Counted from the first letter of the stretch, positions 43,252-53,045 are shown. The stretch: DNA of 64,000 nucleotides from Lewinellaceae bacterium (GCA_020636325.1 JACJYC010000022.1:27625-91624); one strand, 5' to 3'. The notes: a model not told the origin generated them from the sequence alone. Translations and numbers: made by a program.

Positions 43252-43301
43252 GTTGCCCTGGATCGGGTTTGCAGCCATGCGCTCACCTTCTGCCAATATT
43301 G

Positions 43302-44024
43302 CTACCAACGGTCGCCGAACAAACGTTTCCAGAAACCGGGCTTTTTATCTTCCGGCGGCCTGACCTCATTTTCCTGGCCCTGTTCCGGGGTTTCTCCCGC
43401 GGGCGAGGCCTGGTTTTCCTTGAGGGTTACCAGCTTTTCAAGGCCTCCTGCCAGCATTTTCGCCATCGGGTGCGCGCTGAGGGAGGGATCGAAGACCAGT
43501 CCGAAGAATTCCCCTCTGGCGTTGATCCCCACCGGATAGCGGGTACGGTCGAGCCATTCGGGGGTCTGCAGTTCGGCAAGCGGCGGTTCGTCCCAACAGG
43601 TATAGAACCGCTCCCTTCCTTTGGTGATCACCTGCTGCTCCAGGTTGATCTGCGCTGAGCGGAACAGTTCCACCCCTTCTTCCGGGATCTGCAACAACAA
43701 TACCTGCATTTTGCCGCCTTCCCGGATAACGTCCAGCACCTTGAAAAAAGCATTGACATTGATCACATGGAGTCCCCATTTTTTGACCTCGGGGTTGATG
43801 GCCGAAAGCGGTATAGCCTTGGTTGAAGCGACCAGAAAGCGGGTATTTTGCCCGATGCCGCCGCCCATATTGGTGACATCCAGGAAAAATCCGTTGCGCA
43901 GGATCTGACCGGGTTGGTACATTCCGGCGACAGGCTGCTCCAGATCGGCATCCCGGTAATACAGGGTCAGCCCCGGAAAAGTCTGATTGACCATCTTTTC
44001 GATGAACGCGTTGGTGAATTCCAT
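43302..44024 (-). CDS. Unrecognised 240-residue protein, possible immunity protein
   Basis: A soluble mixed alpha/beta protein (about 1-195: IEKMVNQTFPGLTLYY, DVTNMGGGIGQNTRFLVAS, VLLLQIPEEGVELFRSAQI) with a disordered Pro/Glu-rich tail that ends in a basic aromatic motif GFWKRLFGDRW. No signal peptide. It is encoded 35 bp downstream of, and in the same direction as, the large protein with an ADP-ribosyltransferase end. That is the position of an immunity gene; this role is inference from position only. Otherwise it is an uncharacterised cytoplasmic protein. Confidence 0.65.
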   Translation of the reverse strand: MEFTNAFIEKMVNQTFPGLTLYYRDADLEQPVAGMYQPGQILRNGFFLDVTNMGGGIGQNTRFLVASTKAIPLSAINPEVKKWGLHVINVNAFFKVLDVIREGGKMQVLLLQIPEEGVELFRSAQINLEQQVITKGRERFYTCWDEPPLAELQTPEWLDRTRYPVGINARGEFFGLVFDPSLSAHPMAKMLAGGLEKLVTLKENQASPAGETPEQGQENEVRPPEDKKPGFWKRLFGDRW

Positions 44025-44059
44025 TTTCTTTATCAGGTTTTAAGGTGAATAATTCATTT

Positions 44060-47000
44060 TCAAAGCTCTGTCAGAAAAATCTCAACGACCACATTGCCTT
44101 CGGCATCAACGGCGTCTGTTTTGAAATTCGTGACCTGAAATTCGGATTTGCTTTTGAAGAGGACTTCAAATTCGTCCTGCCCCGAACCGTTGGGACCATA
44201 ATGGGAAATATTTTCAATTTCTTTTCCTTTGGCGCCCTCAATATGGAAAAAGACCTTCACTTGTTTGTCGGGCAATGCCGGGTCGAGTACAGCGGAAAGG
44301 TCCTCTGAATCTACACCCTGAAATTTTTGTGCGATGATAATGCTCTTGCTGGTAGAGGTAAAGGCGTCTTCGGTGATCGGGGTCCCGTTTTCAAAAGCGG
44401 CTTTGTATTTGTTCAGGACGGTCTGAATATCGACCGAAGTCCCCCGGAATGACATCCCTGAATGTCCGGACAACTTGGAAAGTCCGTTGTTGATCAAGGT
44501 CTCCAAAGCCAGGTCAAGCGCGCTTGGATTACCGCTTCTCAGGGCTTCATTCAGGGGTTCGTAACCCATCAGGGTATAATGCCGGATGGCGGTGAGCTCT
44601 TCGATCGGAATATCGGGATAAATTTCATCGATGCCGTAACCCAGGATCTTGTTCCGGGCGGAGAGAACGACATAATCATTGAACAGTTCAAGGGTGTGCA
44701 GGTCAGTCCGGTAAGGCCCGTCTTCCAGCAATTGCCAGGCGCCGAACAGGATCGGGTTTTGCCGGATGCCGGCAGCCAGGTCAGGGTTTGAGGCCAGGTC
44801 GTTCCAGAATTTGGTTTGCCCCGCATGATCCAGTTCCAGGTAAAATCTGTAGGCGTCATCCGCTTCGATGGCGTACCAGACATCGGTCAGCTGGGGTTTG
44901 CCGTTGAAGACGGCCTTCATGGGGAGGTTGGCTTCCAGTTGCCAGTAAAGCTCCGTTTCTTCCCGGAGGGCCATCTCGCGGGTGCGCATGCGCATGCCCT
45001 CGGAGAAGCCGAAATAAGCGGAGGTCTGTTCCCGGGCGGGTTCCAGCGCACGTTCTACATCGGCGGCGGCAATGCCGATCTGATCCGGTATTTCTTCGCC
45101 GGCCCGCCTCAGGGCGCTTTCCGTGCCGAGGAACCTGACCGCATCGCCCAGGTCGAGCATGCCCGCTATATTGGTCCCCGCCGAGTTGATCAGATTGATG
45201 ACCTGGAGGTTGTTGTAATACACCAGGCCCTGATCTCCGTAGGTCTCTGTCAGGTAATCCCGGAATCCTTCATTGGTGACCAGGAGGCCGGCGGACTCGG
45301 AAAGCAGGGTCCAGCCGGCCAGCAATTTCCGGGCCAGGCTGCCGGTGTGTATCGCGGCGTTCAACTCCCCGACGCCAACGGCAAATCCCACCGCGTCCAG
45401 GGTTGCCATCCCGCTGTTGAACAGATCGTCGTCCGATTTCTTCTCGATGATCCAGGCCAGGGCAAAAGCCGGAAAAAGCAGGGTCCGGTTGTGGCATCCG
45501 CTGACCGGGTCGGCTGCGCACAAACCGAGGAAAGAGGCCTTTTCGGCAAAGGTGAGCGCTACCAGCTCAAACGGCGAAAAATCAAAATCATGGGTCTCGA
45601 ATTCCGCGCACTGACAATGCTCCACCTCCCGCGGTTCGTGCATCCATCCGTCGGGATAGCAGAACGTGCGGATGCAATTCCGCTCGACGATACCCACCCT
45701 TCCGTTGTATCCGATTTCCTTTTCGTAGGTATTGTATCCGTTGGTGAGTTCCTGGTACCATGGCGGTACTTTCCAGATAAAGGTCTTGTCGCCGAAGTCC
45801 GACACAAACCGGGTGACCGATGCTTCGCCGGGCTCGTATCCTTCCGCCTTCAAAGACAACCTGCTGATGAGGTTAACCAATCCTTCTTCACGTTCATTTG
45901 CCGTAAACAGGTTATCCGCCACCTCGTATAACCGGTTGACCATGCCCGGCGACGATGCCAGAAAATCCAGAAACTGGCGGATCTCCTCCGGCGTGTTGCC
46001 TTCCAATACGCCGGTCATCACCCTTTGGGGCATGTACAAATAGGTTACGGGCATCCATTCCGGGCTCAGGATCTGGACGGCATTCAACCCTGCGATGTAG
46101 AGCGGAAATCCTTGCCCCCAGTAGTTGCTGTAAAGGGCCATCAGTTTTTCCTTGCGGGTGAGGCTCAGGTTCCGGTAATCGTCGTCGGAGGCCCACCGGA
46201 TCCAGAGCCCCAGCTCGGCAATGCTGGCGCTTTCATCGATCCGGGACGCCAGAAAGGCCTTCCAGCCCAGGAACTGATCGATATTGTCCTGGTAGAGGTC
46301 CAGGTAATTTTGAACGGTCAGGTTGGTCAGGTTATCCAGGTTGGATACGTCCATATCTTCGATCCAGGGGCCGAGCCGGTCCAGGTATTGGGCTATGGCA
46401 AATACGTATTTTTTGACCTCCGGGGTCCCCTGGATGGCTTCGCACCAGAGGTCGACATAATCCCGTGCGATCTGCCGGGTCAGCGAGGCGTTCAGCTCGG
46501 CACAGGATTCATCGCCGCTCAGGTTGTCCGGATCGGCAAAGAATTCCAGTGAGGAATGGATAAAATCGTGGATATACCGGGCGCCGGCGTTCATGCCTTC
46601 CGGGTAATCCGTCCGCGTATCCAGCCGGGATTCCACAAATTCGCTGAGGTTGGCTTCAACCTGATGAATAAAGACGCCGCGGGTCCGGCAAGCCCGGGTG
46701 ATGCGCCGTTTCCACTGGTCCCGGTTCCGGAAGCGGTATTCGCCCACCAGCACGATCACCCTTTCAGGCTGGGTGAACACATCGCTTTTCAGCTGTTCCT
46801 CTACCTGCCGCGAGAGGTCGTTCAGGTAATCGTTGTAGGTTGCAAACTCGGCTTCCGACCGGTTTTTAAGAAAATCCAGGATCTTGTCCGACGATTTTAC
46901 CGCCTGCGGTATGCCGGAACGGATTGCCAGATCCGGAAAGCGGATATAAATGGCGTAAATCTGAATTTTCTTGAGGTTGCCTTCAAAGTCCTCATTGAAG

Positions 47001-47293
47001 GGCAGGAGCAGGTTATTGAGCTCCTGCCGGTTGGAAATGGCCGGGGCCGAAGCATTGCCTTCGCCGCTGTCGTCCTTTTCGACCACCCATTCGTTCCCGA
47101 CGGATTTCAAGGTACTGACGGTAAAATCCATCAGATAGGTTCCGCCTTTCAAACCTGAGCTCCTTTTCTGTTCGTTTTCCCGAACGGTCCGGATCACCTC
47201 CGAAAGCACCGGGTCTCCGAAGCAGAAACCGGTGCTTTCTTGTAAAAAAAGGAATAGAAAAATTAATGGAGCTTTAATAAAATAATGTTCCAT
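44060..47293 (-). CDS. Large exported protein with C-terminal ADP-ribosyltransferase domain
   Basis: 1077 residues. Signal peptide (PLIFLFLFLQESTGFCFG) and a long N-terminal region I do not recognise, with a paired-cysteine patch near 585 (VEHCQCAEFE). The C-terminal ~200 residues match R-S-E class mono-ADP-ribosyltransferases: R950 in SFRGTS, S980-T-S982 in DAFTSTS and E1041-F-E1043 in DEFEVLF, the bi-glutamate form of arginine-specific toxins. It would transfer ADP-ribose from NAD to a target protein. Context: a small gene 35 bp downstream could be immunity, and a secreted Fn3 protein is upstream. It resembles a polymorphic toxin. ATG 47293 gives a clean signal peptide; an ATG at 47329 is the alternative. 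Confidence 0.8.
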   Translation of the reverse strand: MEHYFIKAPLIFLFLFLQESTGFCFGDPVLSEVIRTVRENEQKRSSGLKGGTYLMDFTVSTLKSVGNEWVVEKDDSGEGNASAPAISNRQELNNLLLPFNEDFEGNLKKIQIYAIYIRFPDLAIRSGIPQAVKSSDKILDFLKNRSEAEFATYNDYLNDLSRQVEEQLKSDVFTQPERVIVLVGEYRFRNRDQWKRRITRACRTRGVFIHQVEANLSEFVESRLDTRTDYPEGMNAGARYIHDFIHSSLEFFADPDNLSGDESCAELNASLTRQIARDYVDLWCEAIQGTPEVKKYVFAIAQYLDRLGPWIEDMDVSNLDNLTNLTVQNYLDLYQDNIDQFLGWKAFLASRIDESASIAELGLWIRWASDDDYRNLSLTRKEKLMALYSNYWGQGFPLYIAGLNAVQILSPEWMPVTYLYMPQRVMTGVLEGNTPEEIRQFLDFLASSPGMVNRLYEVADNLFTANEREEGLVNLISRLSLKAEGYEPGEASVTRFVSDFGDKTFIWKVPPWYQELTNGYNTYEKEIGYNGRVGIVERNCIRTFCYPDGWMHEPREVEHCQCAEFETHDFDFSPFELVALTFAEKASFLGLCAADPVSGCHNRTLLFPAFALAWIIEKKSDDDLFNSGMATLDAVGFAVGVGELNAAIHTGSLARKLLAGWTLLSESAGLLVTNEGFRDYLTETYGDQGLVYYNNLQVINLINSAGTNIAGMLDLGDAVRFLGTESALRRAGEEIPDQIGIAAADVERALEPAREQTSAYFGFSEGMRMRTREMALREETELYWQLEANLPMKAVFNGKPQLTDVWYAIEADDAYRFYLELDHAGQTKFWNDLASNPDLAAGIRQNPILFGAWQLLEDGPYRTDLHTLELFNDYVVLSARNKILGYGIDEIYPDIPIEELTAIRHYTLMGYEPLNEALRSGNPSALDLALETLINNGLSKLSGHSGMSFRGTSVDIQTVLNKYKAAFENGTPITEDAFTSTSKSIIIAQKFQGVDSEDLSAVLDPALPDKQVKVFFHIEGAKGKEIENISHYGPNGSGQDEFEVLFKSKSEFQVTNFKTDAVDAEGNVVVEIFLTEL

Positions 47294-47401
47294 TGAAACT
47301 GTTGAAACAGTTTGTAGTAGAGCGCGCATAGTTTAAGGGTTTTAGGATTTCTGAATCCTTTAGTTATAAATCACTTTTGAAAGCGGTCATCCAGCCAATA
47401 T

Positions 47402-50059
47402 TCAATCATACCCCATTCCCACCAGCACTCCGCTCACCCGCCGTTTCAACTCCTCTCCCACCGCCGTCACGATCGCCTCAACCGGCTGCCCGCTCAGCAG
47501 CAACGGCGCTGCGAAATCCACCAGGTTGAAGCCCGTTTCAAGCAAGACCTGAGCCAGTGCCGTAAGCGACGCCGCATCAACTACTTCCACTTTCAGTTTG
47601 CCGAAAGCCGTGCACGTCATGTACTGTTCCTCCACCTGATAGTAGCCGTTGGACAGCTCCGTCAATTCCGGCGAAAATGACGTAGAATCCGCATCCGTAT
47701 CGCTGACGAACTGTTGCAGGGCATTGAAATCATCAACCCCGTCGCCGCCCAACGCCTCCACCCCGGACCATTGTTGCTGAAGATAATGATCAATTTCTGC
47801 AACCGCCGCGTTAAATCCCGTTTCGAGCCCCGACTGCTCCGGACAAGCAACCGTTATCCCGTCAATGGCCTGCGTTACGATCCCCAACAGGTCCGACATG
47901 ATCTGATCCAGCGCTTCCTGAAACGCCTGATTGGCAGCTTTCACCTGCTCAACAGCCTGCTGGAGCGCCTGGGCGGCCTGTGCGATCGCTGTGGAATCGC
48001 CGCTCGCTACGGCTGCATCGTATTGCTGCTGAGCGGCCAGCAGGGCCGATTGCGCGTCCTGCAGATCCTGGCTCACCGAATCGGGCAGGTTGGGGCCCAT
48101 TTCGATCAGGATCTCGTTGACGGCCCCCAGGATCTCTTCCGTTGCCCCCAGGATTTCTTCCAGTGTGGACAGGGTGTTCAGCACATCCGTCAACACACCG
48201 GCCCATTGATCCCCGATCAGGTCAAGCCCCGCACCCGTCACCTCCATATGGCCCGCCGACATGCGGCAATGCTCATTTACCTGGATGCCGACCAGCTTCA
48301 CCGCCACATGGGCCATATTGAAATACGGCACCTCGATATACCCTTCACCGTAAAATGACCCGGCGCCGGTGACCTGTTTCACGATCACGAGATAATCTCC
48401 CGCCCAGACCGAATCGCCGGGCGCTACGGCCGTCAACAAAGGCGCATCATCGGGAAAAGCGGTTCCGGTTGAATCACCGCAGGCGTATCCGTATTCTACC
48501 GGGCCGACCTCGCACCCCGGCTTCAGGGTCCTCAGATCGATGCTGTCGCAGGTCGCAAATCCCGACGGGCAAATGAAACAAACCCGAACCCGGTAATCTG
48601 TTGACGGCATCAGATCAAGGAGCTTCACCCGGTCCGATTTTACCGCCAAAACCTGTTCAGCCGCCGGTTCGCCGATTGGTTTCCAACTGACGGCAACCGA
48701 ATCTCCCGGCGCCATGACCCACTGCAGATCCGCACTCCTGGCGCCGGCCCGCTCCACCATCAGGTTCAGCGGTTGGTCGGGCAAACAGTCCGGGATCTGG
48801 TTGTTTGGGAATACGAATGTAATATCCGAACAGACGATCGTCCCGTCAGCGCAGGCCGAACAAACCCGGAAAGCGTAGGCCGTCCCCTGTACAAGGCTGT
48901 CCACCGCGTAGCTCCCGGCGTCCGCCGCCAGTTCCACTCCGATGGCCAGGCTGTTTCTGCCGCCGGTAAAGACCGCGACCGAATCGCGGCTGATCCACTG
49001 TTTCCGGGCGCCGGGGGCCGGAGTCCAGGTCAGGAGCGCCGATTGCGGGCCGTTGACCGTCCAGTTCAGGTTGTCCGGCGGGAGGCATTCCACGGCATTT
49101 TCCAGGGTAAAGGCATACACCTCGCTCCATCCGCCGTTGATGAATGCCGACCGGCCCGATGGGTCTTCCGCCCTGATCCTCACCAGGTATTCCTGCCCGG
49201 GGTTCAGCGCCGGATCGGCGGGACCATACAGATAAAAAGGCGAGAAAGTCCGGGTGGAAAAAACCGGTGCGGAAGCATTCAGGGTTGCATCATATCCAAA
49301 ACCGGTCAACTGGTTTTCATACAATTCAAGGGTATATTCAGCTGCAATGCCGGCATGCTGCGGTTGCCAGACAAACCTGAGTTGCTGCGGTACGGAAACC
49401 GGGACCTGTCCGACAGGCTCCAGCAACACCGGCGGACGGTGAAGCAGAATAATGCCCTGGGCGCACCCCGTGTTGGAAACCGGCGGATCAAAAAACCGCT
49501 GATAATCGTACACCTCCACGCACAAGGCAACCGGCCCTTCGGGAAGTTGCCCCCAGCGGGCAGGCAGGTCGCCCGGCGTCAGGCCGCTGAATTCAAGGTT
49601 ATCCGGATGAAAATAGCCGGCGAGTTGGGGCCCGGTCAGCACCAAAGGCTGGTTGCGGTGCAGGATAACCGGAGCCGGCAGATAATCCTCCCGGGTCCGG
49701 ATCTGGAACCCGTTTCCCGAAAACCGGATCCGGATCAGGGCGGGGTATTCTTCGCGAATGTCCGTGGATATCAGGGTTATGACCAGTCGCCCGGGATCGG
49801 CGTAATCCTCCGGATAAGGGCTGAAGCCGGTTGCCTGCACAATGGAGGTGACCGGAAAGGGCTGTGCCGCCGCATTGGGCGGAAAGACCTGGATCAAACA
49901 ACAAAAAAAGACGGAAAAGAACCTGAGCTGACCGGAAAGGATGACCCGCAGACGAAGCGGACCGGAAGGATTTTTTTTGATTGCCGGATACCGGTTCAGA
50001 CTCCGGTACAGGGAGGCAACCCCGGAACCTTTGGTCCCGGCAGAGATTTCAGCGCGCAT
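47402..50059 (-). CDS. Secreted fibronectin-type-III-like protein, toxin partner candidate
   Basis: 885 residues. A long basic N-region (about 40 residues) precedes a hydrophobic core (FFSVFFCCLIQVF) ending AAAQ, a signal peptide. Then an N-terminal beta domain and two or three Fn3-like domains follow (about 230-520; repeated W-x-P, Y-x-L-x-L, Y-x-V-x-V patterns and C-x-x-C pairs such as RVCSACADG and RVCFICPSG). A helical region (about 640-760, many A/Q/E) could form a coiled coil. No toxin motif is seen. It is transcribed in the same direction as the ADP-ribosyltransferase gene and ends 108 bp upstream of it, so it may carry or anchor that protein outside the cell. I do not recognise the exact family. 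Confidence 0.75.
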   Translation of the reverse strand: MRAEISAGTKGSGVASLYRSLNRYPAIKKNPSGPLRLRVILSGQLRFFSVFFCCLIQVFPPNAAAQPFPVTSIVQATGFSPYPEDYADPGRLVITLISTDIREEYPALIRIRFSGNGFQIRTREDYLPAPVILHRNQPLVLTGPQLAGYFHPDNLEFSGLTPGDLPARWGQLPEGPVALCVEVYDYQRFFDPPVSNTGCAQGIILLHRPPVLLEPVGQVPVSVPQQLRFVWQPQHAGIAAEYTLELYENQLTGFGYDATLNASAPVFSTRTFSPFYLYGPADPALNPGQEYLVRIRAEDPSGRSAFINGGWSEVYAFTLENAVECLPPDNLNWTVNGPQSALLTWTPAPGARKQWISRDSVAVFTGGRNSLAIGVELAADAGSYAVDSLVQGTAYAFRVCSACADGTIVCSDITFVFPNNQIPDCLPDQPLNLMVERAGARSADLQWVMAPGDSVAVSWKPIGEPAAEQVLAVKSDRVKLLDLMPSTDYRVRVCFICPSGFATCDSIDLRTLKPGCEVGPVEYGYACGDSTGTAFPDDAPLLTAVAPGDSVWAGDYLVIVKQVTGAGSFYGEGYIEVPYFNMAHVAVKLVGIQVNEHCRMSAGHMEVTGAGLDLIGDQWAGVLTDVLNTLSTLEEILGATEEILGAVNEILIEMGPNLPDSVSQDLQDAQSALLAAQQQYDAAVASGDSTAIAQAAQALQQAVEQVKAANQAFQEALDQIMSDLLGIVTQAIDGITVACPEQSGLETGFNAAVAEIDHYLQQQWSGVEALGGDGVDDFNALQQFVSDTDADSTSFSPELTELSNGYYQVEEQYMTCTAFGKLKVEVVDAASLTALAQVLLETGFNLVDFAAPLLLSGQPVEAIVTAVGEELKRRVSGVLVGMGYD

Positions 50060-50148
50060 TTTTCAGAGTTTTAGGTACAAAGCTGCCCCGGTTTCCGGGA
50101 CGGCCCGCAACAAATATATTACAAAAACGAAGTCAATGCAAATAAAAA

Positions 50149-51060
50149 TTACACCTTGGGCAAAATCCGGTGACAATCCGGACTGTAATCTCTCGCCATT
50201 GCATACCCTTCCTCCCACCAGCCGAACATCTGCTCCGGATCAAAAATGAAGGAATTATCCGTCAGCACCCGCGGCGTGTAATACGTAAAAATGGACACAT
50301 CGTGTACCTGGCAGGCCAGGTTGCCGATCGTCACATCGTCCTGGCCGATCTGGTTCATCATAAAATCCAGCGCCTTCAGCAACAGCATGAACGCATTGCG
50401 CGACGGCGGGGTCAGAATGATCTTTTGTTTGGCCTGCAGGATGATCACATCGATCTCTTTGGCGCCCATATTGATGGATTGCTGGATGGGAATGAGCGCT
50501 CCGAACCCGCCGTCGCCGTATTCAAATTTATCCTTCTCAGCCAGGCTCATGAAGGGCACAAGATTGCAGGACAGCCACATCCAGTCGCAAAAATCCTCAT
50601 AGGAACATTCGTCCGCCATTTTGTACTCCACCCGGTTCAGTGTGAAATTGGAAACCGTAACGGCCACTTTTTTCCCCGAGTCCCTGAGGCGCTGATGGTC
50701 CTCCGGAAAATAACTTTCCCGGATCATTCTCCGCAGGTGACGGCTTTCTCCAAAGGTTTTCCGGCCTTTGAGGAACATCCGGAGGGTATTGAAGTGGTTG
50801 ATTTTCGTCAGGTATTGCCCGTTTTCTTTCTTCCGGATGATAAACGGGTTGATATTGAAGACATCGGACTGCCGGACAGCTGTGTAAACCTTTTTCAATC
50901 GCTCCACTTCTCCCAATGCCAGCAACGGCACCAGGAGGCTGCCCGTAGAGGTGCCTACGAGTACGCCGTAATCCGTACCGCAATCCCGGATCAGGTGCTC
51001 AGCGATACCGCCGGCAAAGGCGCCTTTACTCCCGCCGCCGGATATGACCAGGCCTTTCAT
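50149..51060 (-). CDS. Patatin-like phospholipase
   Basis: 303 residues. Oxyanion loop SGGGSKGAFAGG at residue 7, nucleophile S38 in VGTSTG, and catalytic aspartate in YGDGGFGALIP near residue 193. These enzymes use a Ser-Asp dyad to cleave acyl chains from membrane lipids. No signal peptide, so it acts from the cytoplasm. It lies 89 bp before the Fn3 gene in the same direction and could be part of that locus, but nothing else links them. It converges with no gene; the lipoprotein hydrolase at 51206 is divergent. Confidence 0.92.
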   Translation of the reverse strand: MKGLVISGGGSKGAFAGGIAEHLIRDCGTDYGVLVGTSTGSLLVPLLALGEVERLKKVYTAVRQSDVFNINPFIIRKKENGQYLTKINHFNTLRMFLKGRKTFGESRHLRRMIRESYFPEDHQRLRDSGKKVAVTVSNFTLNRVEYKMADECSYEDFCDWMWLSCNLVPFMSLAEKDKFEYGDGGFGALIPIQQSINMGAKEIDVIILQAKQKIILTPPSRNAFMLLLKALDFMMNQIGQDDVTIGNLACQVHDVSIFTYYTPRVLTDNSFIFDPEQMFGWWEEGYAMARDYSPDCHRILPKV

Positions 51061-51205
51061 CTACTAATTTTTATTCAGCAAAGAAAATGTTCATCAAGCA
51101 ATGTCGGATGGGCAAGATAAAGAAAATCGCCCATTCCAAGTGAACCAAGCGCATGCCATTTTGCCTATATTTACCCCCTCATGATCAACCGCAAGCCGGA
51201 TTCAA

Positions 51206-52090
51206 ATGAAAAAAATCAGTTTTGCCGTCGCCGTTCTCCTGCTGACCTTTTCCTGCCGGAACACCGACACAGCGGCCGAAGAAAAAAAAGTTGACAGCCC
51301 GTTGCACTATGACCTGACCGGAACGGGAGATGTCACGCTCGTTTTCATCCATGGTTGGTGCATCAACGGCAGTTATTGGGATAATCAGGTAGCCGCATTC
51401 AAGGATCGCTATCAGGTCCTGACCCTGGACCTGGCCGGCCACGGGCAATCCAAAATGCCCAAACCGGAATATACCATCGAAGAACACGGCCGGGACGTGG
51501 CCGACCTCATTACCCAACTGGGATTGAAGAAAATCATCCTGATCGGGCATTCCATGAGCGGCGACGTGGCCCTCCATGTATATAACATCCTCCGCAACAG
51601 GGTAATGGGGTTCATCGGCATCGACAACCTGCAGCAGCTCGGCGTCATCCCAACGGATGAAGAAAACGAACAATACGCCGCTTTCTTTCTGGCCATGCGC
51701 AAGGATTTCGCCAATCTCGTTACCGAATTTGCAAAAGCCAACCTCTTTTCCGAAACGACATCCGACAGCATCAAGGCACGGGTGATCCGCGACTTTGTTT
51801 CCGCTGACGTCGACTTTGCTGTTTCAACCATTGTATCCCTGCAATTCGAAGGCGAGAACGAACGGACCCTTGCGCCCAAACTGATGGTCCCCATGTATCT
51901 GATCCTGAGCGATAACGGCAGAGATCCGCTTTACGAGGAAGCCTCCCTGAAACAATACTGCGGCGCCGGTTACAAGGTCTGGACGATCAAGGGCACAGGG
52001 CACTACCCCATGATAGAGGATGTACCGGAATTCAACAGGGTCCTGGCCGAAGTGCTGGATACCATCCGCAATAATTTTTCAGGTCAATAA
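51206..52090 (+). CDS. Alpha/beta-hydrolase lipoprotein
   Basis: 294 residues. A lipobox (LLLTFSC, C17) makes it a probable lipoprotein. Alpha/beta-hydrolase fold: oxyanion HGWCINGSYW, nucleophile S116 in IGHSMSGD, acid near ILSDNGRD and histidine in GTGHYPMIED. The acidic linker right after the lipid-bearing cysteine fits a surface- or periplasm-anchored enzyme. Substrate unknown (esterase, haloperoxidase-like or peptidase-like all possible). It stands alone, divergent from the patatin gene. Confidence 0.88.
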   Translation: MKKISFAVAVLLLTFSCRNTDTAAEEKKVDSPLHYDLTGTGDVTLVFIHGWCINGSYWDNQVAAFKDRYQVLTLDLAGHGQSKMPKPEYTIEEHGRDVADLITQLGLKKIILIGHSMSGDVALHVYNILRNRVMGFIGIDNLQQLGVIPTDEENEQYAAFFLAMRKDFANLVTEFAKANLFSETTSDSIKARVIRDFVSADVDFAVSTIVSLQFEGENERTLAPKLMVPMYLILSDNGRDPLYEEASLKQYCGAGYKVWTIKGTGHYPMIEDVPEFNRVLAEVLDTIRNNFSGQ

Positions 52091-52171
52091 ACGGGATTGC
52101 CAGGTTTTCAAATAGGGCTTTAATATTTTGTTAAATTCTTAACAATTCTTGCATCCTATTAAAATCGCGTC

Positions 52172-52179
52172 TATATTTG
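52172..52179 (+). promoter_or_regulatory. TAnnTTTG -7 box (TATATTTG) of the arginine cluster
   Basis: It stands 248 bp upstream of the GNAT gene start, leaving a long leader. A TTCTTG element lies about 21 bp upstream of it and may serve as -33 box. Confidence 0.55.
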
Positions 52180-52427
52180 TCCCGCAAATGACGACAGAAA
52201 ACATATATCATCCAATCATCTCCTATACGGCAGGCCTTCCACGGCCGCGCCGCGCTGCTCGTCGTCGCCCTTAGGGGCGCAATATCTTTATTCCTCCGCG
52301 GGAGGCATATTTTCCACCCTTCCCGTTTTCAAGTCTCTTTCACCGAATTTTTCACCACCAAGCATTGATAAAAGGTCTTCAAATTGATCACCTGCTCATT
52401 GCGCCAAATAACAAATCTTCAAGCAAA
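52180..52427 (+). promoter_or_regulatory. Long leader of the arginine cluster with two hairpins
   Basis: Hairpins CGCCC / GGGCG (52266-52279) and CCTCC / GGAGG (52293-52305) follow a GC-rich stretch. They may be regulatory or a dispersed hairpin repeat. No arginine-rich leader peptide was found. Confidence 0.35.
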
Positions 52428-53045
52428 ATGAACATTAAGATTCATGTTGCCAGTGCGGAATTCGCCCATTATGCCGAGCAAATCTGCGACCTGATCGAGA
52501 TTTCTGCCAAACAGCGCGGAACCGGGATCGCGCGCCGTTCCCCGGAGTATATCCGGACCAAAATGGAGAACGGTAACGCGGTCATCGCTCTGGCCGACGA
52601 CCAACTCGCGGGCTTCTGTTATGTTGAGGTTTGGAGTCACGGGCAATACGTGGCCAATTCAGGCCTGGTTGTCCATCCCGACTTCCGGCAGCAAGGGCTG
52701 GCCAAATCCATCAAGGAGAAGGCCTTCAACCTGGCGCGCGACAAATATCCCAGCGCCCGCGTTTTCGGCATCACGACCAGCCTCGCGGTCATGAAGATCA
52801 ACTCCCAACTGGGTTACAAACCGGTTACCTTCTCTGAACTGACCCAGGACGAAGCCTTCTGGAACGGTTGTCAGAGCTGCCCTAACTTCGATATCCTCCA
52901 ACGATGCCAACGACGCATGTGCCTCTGCACCGGCATGCTGGCCCCGTCAAAAGAGGAAGAAGAAGCGGAAAAGATGAAATTTGACCTGGCCCAACTGATC
53001 CTGAACGGCAACCAGACCGGCCAGGTCGAAGGCGCCGCCGTCTGA
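52428..53045 (+). CDS. GNAT acetyltransferase of the arginine cluster (ArgA-like candidate)
   Basis: 205 residues. A GNAT fold with the acetyl-CoA loop VVHPDFRQQGLAKSIKEKAF (about 84-103), followed by a cysteine-rich segment (FWNGCQSCPNFDILQRC ... CLCTGML) that could bind a metal. In Bacteroidota such a GNAT gene commonly opens the arginine cluster ahead of argG and is a candidate N-acetyl- (or N-succinyl-) glutamate synthase, the first step of the pathway; that role is inferred from position. ATG 52428 is chosen because the in-frame codon at 52365 is TTG. Confidence 0.82.
   Translation: MNIKIHVASAEFAHYAEQICDLIEISAKQRGTGIARRSPEYIRTKMENGNAVIALADDQLAGFCYVEVWSHGQYVANSGLVVHPDFRQQGLAKSIKEKAFNLARDKYPSARVFGITTSLAVMKINSQLGYKPVTFSELTQDEAFWNGCQSCPNFDILQRCQRRMCLCTGMLAPSKEEEEAEKMKFDLAQLILNGNQTGQVEGAAV

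Noticed and set aside
52280..52420. Arginine leader peptide or known riboswitch before the arginine cluster
   Set aside because: No short frame with clustered arginine codons and no recognised aptamer core could be found in the leader.
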